Shown piece after piece: positions 60,368-64,000 of a stretch of DNA of 64,000 bases. A program made the translations under genes and the position numbers. Position 1 is the first letter of the stretch, and each line of letters begins with the position of its first letter. The stretch is from Verrucomicrobiota bacterium (GTDB taxonomy: Bacteria > Verrucomicrobiota > Verrucomicrobiia > Limisphaerales > UBA11320), in the NCBI GenBank assembly GCA_016199985.1, contig JACQFQ010000070.1, forward strand, positions 1 through 64,000, in the 5' to 3' direction. Under the pieces are notes generated by a model. It was not told where the DNA came from, searched no databases, and saw only the letters and a program-made list of their open reading frames with translations.

Positions 60368-63300
60368 CTAAGCAGGAACCGGCGCGCCCAGCGCGTGACG
60401 CCGACGGCGCCATCCTTTCACACGCTGTCGGATCCCTTCGAGGATGAGGTAGGTCACGGGCGTGGTGTAAAGCGTCAAGACCTGCGATACAATCAGGCCC
60501 CCTACCACCGCGATTCCCAAAGGTCGGCGCAACTCAGCCCCCGTGCCCCATCCCGTGGCGAGAGGGACCGCTCCGAGCAGCGCCGCCAGCGTGGTCATCA
60601 TGATGGGACGAAACCGAATCAGGCAGGCCTTGTAGATTGCGTCCCTCGCGCTCAGCGATCCGTGACGCTCAGCCTCGAGCGCGAAATCCACCATCATGAT
60701 CGCGTTCTTCTTCACGATGCCCATCAGCAGGATGATCCCGATGAACGACACCAGCGACAGATCCAGTCCGCACCAAATCAGCGCCAGCAGCGCGCCCACG
60801 CCAGCGGAGGGCAATGTGGAGATGATGGTGAGCGGGTGGACGAGGTTCTCGTACAACATGCCCAGCACGACATACACCGCAAGGACCGCGGCCGCGATGA
60901 GCAGCGGCATGTTGGCGAGCGAAGCGCGAAAAAACTGGGCGGCGCCTTGAAAACTTCCCTGAATATCCGAGGGCATCTTCAGACCGGCGGCCGCGCTCTC
61001 GATCTGCGACGTCGCGTCGCCCAGCGCCACGCCTGGCGCGAGATTGAAGGAGATCGTGACCGCTGGAAACTGGCTCTGGTGATTCACGGAGAGGTAGGTG
61101 TTGGCCCGCTTGAAGGATGCCACGGTGGAGAGCGGCACATGCAATCCGTTGGTGGAGCGAACGTAGATCTTTTCCAAAGCCGCGGGCTCCGCGAGATACT
61201 GCGACGAAACCTCCAGGATCACGCGATGCTGGTTGTATTGTTTGTACATCGTGGAGACCTGTCGCTGTCCGAACGCGTCGTAGAGGGTATTGTCGATCGC
61301 TATGGGCGAGATTCCGAGCCGCGCGGCGCGATCGCGATCCACCACCACCGTCGTTTGCAGCCCACGCGTCTGCTGGTCGCTGCTCACGTCGCGCAGCGAC
61401 GGCATGCGTCGCATCGCCTCAACCAGCTTCGGGGACCAAACGTTCAGCTCCTCCAGATCCCCGGATTGGAGCGCGTACTGGTACTGGGCCTTGCCCATTC
61501 GCCCCCCGACGCGCACGTCCTGCACGGGTTGCAGAAAGAGGCTGATGCCAGGGATGCCGGAGGCCTTGCGACGCATGCGATCTATGACCGCCTCCGCGCT
61601 GACCTTTCGCTCATGCAGCGGCTTGAGGGTGATAAACATTCGCCCGTTGTTGATTGTGGAGTTCCCCATGCCACCGCCGATGAAGGACCCCACCGTCGCC
61701 ACCGCAGGATCCTCAATCACGATCCGAGCCATCGTCTGCTGAAGCTCAGCCATGGCCGGAAACGAGATGTCCTGCGAGGCATCGGTCACTGCCATGAGAA
61801 TGCCGGTGTCCTGCTGTGGAAAGAACCCCTTCGGAACGAGCTGATAGAGCCAGAGGGTCGCGACGACGGTCAGCACGCTGACGACCATCATCAACGCGGG
61901 ATGCCGCAAGACCCATCGCAGGCTCGCTTCATACCCGGCCAGCAACCATTGGAACGAGCGCTCCGCGACGCGATGCCACAATCCCGGCGTGGGATGCGCC
62001 GACTCGGGCTTCAGGAACCTTGCGCAGAGCATCGGAGTCAGCGTCAGCGAAATGACTCCAGAAACCAGAATTGCCAGAGTCACCGTGACGGCAAACTCGT
62101 GAAAGAGCCGGCCGATCAAGCCGCTCATGAACAGCAGCGGAATGAACACCGCCACGAGGGAGACGCTCATGGAAATGACCGTGAAGCCGATTTGCTTCGC
62201 GCCTTTCCGCGCCGCCTCCATCGGAGCGCTGCCCAGTTCGATGAATCGATGAATATTCTCGATGACGACGATGGCGTCATCCACGACGAATCCGACGGAT
62301 ATCGTGATCGCCATCAGCGACAGGTTATCCAGGCTGTAGTGGCAGAGATACATGATGGCGAAAGTCCCGGCCAGGGCGAGCGGCACGGTCACGCTCGCGA
62401 TGAACGTGGGCCAGAACCGCCGCAAGAACCCAAAGATCACCAGCACGACCAGGGCGATGCTGATGAGCAGCGAGTTTTGCACGTCGTGCACAGAGGCGCG
62501 AATGGTGGTCGTGCGATCGCTCACCTCCTCAACTTGGATCGAGGGGGGAAGCCACTTCCTCAACTGCGGCAGCACGACGCGAATTCGATCGACGGTCTCG
62601 ATCACATTCGCGCCCGCCTGCTTCTGAACGATCACCAGGACGGCCCGGTTCGTTCCAGACCATCCCGCGACACGGCCGTTCTCCACCCCTTCCACCGCCC
62701 TCCCCATCGAACTCAACCTCACGGGAACCCCACGACGCTGCGTCAGAATGAGCGCGTCATAATCACGAGCCTCGAGGAGTTGATCATTGGCCGTGATGGT
62801 GTAGGACGCTCTCTCTCCGTCGATGCTGCCCTTGGGCATGTCCACATTGGCCTGCCCCAGAACCGAACGCACCTCATCAATGCTGATCCCGCTGGACGCC
62901 AGCGCGCCAGGGTCCATGCGGATCCGCACAGCCGACTTGTCGGCGCCGCTGATCAAGGCCTGGCTCACGCCTTCCACCTGGCTCAGGCGCTGCCCGATGA
63001 TCGAGTCCGCGTATTCGAAGACCTGGGTGGGAAGCAGCGCTTCCGACCGCATGGACAGCACCATAATAGGCGCGTCCGCCGGGTTGATCTTCCGATAGGT
63101 CGGCGGGGAAGGCAGGTTGCTGGGCAGATCCGCCGCGGCGCCGTTGATCGCCGCTTGCACATCGCGAGCCGCGCCATCCACCTTGCGGTTCAAATCGAAT
63201 TGAATCGTGACCGTGCACCCGCCCAGTGTGCTGATCGAGGTCATCTCCGAAACCCCGGCAATCTGGCCGAGTCGCCGCTCCAATGGGGCCGCGAGCGATG

Positions 63301-63481
63301 AGGCGACGGTGGCCGGATCGGCGCCGGGCAGCGACGCCGTCACGCTCATCATCGGAAAGTCGACGCGTGGAATCGCGGCCACGGGCATGAGTCGATAGGC
63401 CACCATCCCAAGGGCCAGAAGGCCGATGGAGAGAAGAGTCGTCGCCACAGGCCGCCGAATGAAAGGATCGGAGACGTTCAT
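60368..63481 (-). CDS. RND multidrug efflux pump, HAE1 family (MdtC-like)
   Basis: Inner-membrane proton antiporter of 1037 residues. It starts MNVSDPFIRRPVATTLLSIG, overlapping the preceding pump gene by 4 bases (ATGA). Landmarks: PVAAIPRVDFPMMSVTASLP, TM4 motif GFVVDDAIVVIENIHRFIEL with the paired Asp of the proton relay, SPLTLTP-like VISLTLTPMLCARFL, KGFFPQQDTGILM, and the TM10-11 region GIVKKNAIMMVDFALEAER. Tandem RND genes of this type form MdtBC-like heterotrimers. The outer-membrane factor follows directly downstream. Confidence 0.95.
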   Translation of the reverse strand: MNVSDPFIRRPVATTLLSIGLLALGMVAYRLMPVAAIPRVDFPMMSVTASLPGADPATVASSLAAPLERRLGQIAGVSEMTSISTLGGCTVTIQFDLNRKVDGAARDVQAAINGAAADLPSNLPSPPTYRKINPADAPIMVLSMRSEALLPTQVFEYADSIIGQRLSQVEGVSQALISGADKSAVRIRMDPGALASSGISIDEVRSVLGQANVDMPKGSIDGERASYTITANDQLLEARDYDALILTQRRGVPVRLSSMGRAVEGVENGRVAGWSGTNRAVLVIVQKQAGANVIETVDRIRVVLPQLRKWLPPSIQVEEVSDRTTTIRASVHDVQNSLLISIALVVLVIFGFLRRFWPTFIASVTVPLALAGTFAIMYLCHYSLDNLSLMAITISVGFVVDDAIVVIENIHRFIELGSAPMEAARKGAKQIGFTVISMSVSLVAVFIPLLFMSGLIGRLFHEFAVTVTLAILVSGVISLTLTPMLCARFLKPESAHPTPGLWHRVAERSFQWLLAGYEASLRWVLRHPALMMVVSVLTVVATLWLYQLVPKGFFPQQDTGILMAVTDASQDISFPAMAELQQTMARIVIEDPAVATVGSFIGGGMGNSTINNGRMFITLKPLHERKVSAEAVIDRMRRKASGIPGISLFLQPVQDVRVGGRMGKAQYQYALQSGDLEELNVWSPKLVEAMRRMPSLRDVSSDQQTRGLQTTVVVDRDRAARLGISPIAIDNTLYDAFGQRQVSTMYKQYNQHRVILEVSSQYLAEPAALEKIYVRSTNGLHVPLSTVASFKRANTYLSVNHQSQFPAVTISFNLAPGVALGDATSQIESAAAGLKMPSDIQGSFQGAAQFFRASLANMPLLIAAAVLAVYVVLGMLYENLVHPLTIISTLPSAGVGALLALIWCGLDLSLVSFIGIILLMGIVKKNAIMMVDFALEAERHGSLSARDAIYKACLIRFRPIMMTTLAALLGAVPLATGWGTGAELRRPLGIAVVGGLIVSQVLTLYTTPVTYLILEGIRQRVKGWRRRRHALGAPVPA

Positions 63482-64000
63482 ATCGCCTTGGGATTGGACG
63501 CGTCCTCCCAGAGTGAGGGAGACGACGGCGCGTCCGCCGCCCGCCTTCTGAAGCGATTCCCCAGCCGATCCAGATAGAGGTAAATCACGGGCGTGGTGTA
63601 AAGCGTCAGGAACTGGGAAACGAGCAACCCGCCGACTATGGCGATTCCCAAGGGTCGACGAAGCTCGGAACCCGTCCCCTCCTCCAAGGCAAGAGGCAGC
63701 GCTCCGAGCAACGCGGCCATGGTCGTCATCATGATCGGACGAAAACGCAGCAAGCAGGCCTGATAGATGGATTGCTCCGGCTTCATCCCTTCGTTCCGTT
63801 CGGCATCAATGGCGAAGTCCACCATCATAATGGCGTTCTTCTTCACGATGCCGATGAGAAGGATGATCCCGATCAAGGCGATCAAGCCCAAACTCTCCCG
63901 GCAAACGAAAAGAGCCAGCAAAGCGCCCACACCGGCCGAGGGGAGACTGGAAAGGATGGTGATCGGATGAATGTAGCTCTCGTACAGGACGCCCAGCACG
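63478..64000 (-). CDS. RND multidrug efflux pump, MdtB-like (C-terminal part, cut by window end)
   Basis: The last 173 or so residues of a second RND pump; the rest lies beyond base 64000. The visible part covers TM8-TM12: LGVLYESYIHPITILSSLPS, GIVKKNAIMMVDFAIDAER, SIYQACLLRFRPIMMTTMAA and ELRRPLGIAIVGGLLVSQFL. Over this stretch it is very similar to the downstream pump, as expected for MdtB/MdtC pairs. A membrane-fusion protein gene would be expected upstream, outside the window. Confidence 0.93.
   Translation of the reverse strand, partial: VLGVLYESYIHPITILSSLPSAGVGALLALFVCRESLGLIALIGIILLIGIVKKNAIMMVDFAIDAERNEGMKPEQSIYQACLLRFRPIMMTTMAALLGALPLALEEGTGSELRRPLGIAIVGGLLVSQFLTLYTTPVIYLYLDRLGNRFRRRAADAPSSPSLWEDASNPKAI

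Noticed and set aside
60395..63301. Very long plus-strand open frame opposite the RND pump
   Set aside because: It is antisense to a clear RND gene, rich in His/Arg/Gln, and has no recognisable domain; high GC content leaves such frames open by chance.

Overview
The window looks like chromosomal DNA from a GC-rich (roughly 60-65 % G+C by eye) member of the Verrucomicrobiota/PVC group. This is inferred from family content, not from a marker gene. The pointers are a DUF1549/DUF1553 protein followed by a DUF1501 protein, a Pirellula/Verrucomicrobium-type haem-binding protein, an FG-GAP protein with a CxxCH motif, a secreted phosphatase ending in an FYRxLVSP-like tail, a DUF5722 protein and a DUF6600 protein. 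Shine-Dalgarno sequences are mostly weak.

Layout. 1-637: no gene; a field of short degenerate direct repeats, closed on the right by a strong terminator. 710-4651 (minus): a four-module SPFH protein and an ECF sigma/anti-sigma pair. 4861-9659 (minus): GH63-type glycosidase, cobalamin adenosyltransferase and a secreted CxxCH/FG-GAP protein. 9770-14249: A-type Fe-S carrier, a Na+/solute symporter, a UMF1-like MFS transporter, and a TatD-family hydrolase with an 86-residue partner. 14404-21651 (plus): a probable copper/silver efflux operon (YHS-like secreted protein, Cys-rich protein, TolC-like channel, adaptor, CusA-type pump). 21773-23782: SMP-30-like lactonase and a TraB/GumN-like lipoprotein. 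23901-32524: an envelope-rich stretch (amidase, FemAB-like, MurJ, NadE, second FemAB/GNAT-like, a small unknown, lytic transglycosylase). 32604-34331: sugar isomerase plus deoC. 34583-36124: a very basic Lys/Ala-rich protein and a compositionally atypical GNAT protein. 36214-39812: the DUF1549/1553 plus DUF1501 pair. 39817-43601: histidine phosphatase and a two-gene ABC transporter without a binding protein. 43650-47501: divergent secreted phosphatase and DUF5722 protein. 47697-48007: no protein gene, but a minus-strand intrinsic terminator and long-range complementarity that suggest an undescribed small RNA. 48008-52897 (plus): aminotransferase, MsrP, Nnr, haem-binding protein. 52927-57163 (minus): aroQ-accB-accC-thiE-sugar kinase. 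57367-57441: tRNA-Val(CAC). 57472-64000 (minus): DUF6600 protein, then the outer membrane factor and two RND pumps (the second cut by the window end) of a multidrug efflux operon.

The window is mainly housekeeping and envelope functions (fatty acid, shikimate, NAD and thiamine metabolism, peptidoglycan export and remodelling, metal and drug efflux), with PVC-specific secreted redox proteins interspersed. No CRISPR array, phage, or intact insertion sequence is visible. The best candidates for something undescribed are the putative minus-strand RNA at 47.7-47.9 kb, the repeat field at the left end, the four-module SPFH protein and the two small thiol-rich proteins heading the metal-efflux operon.
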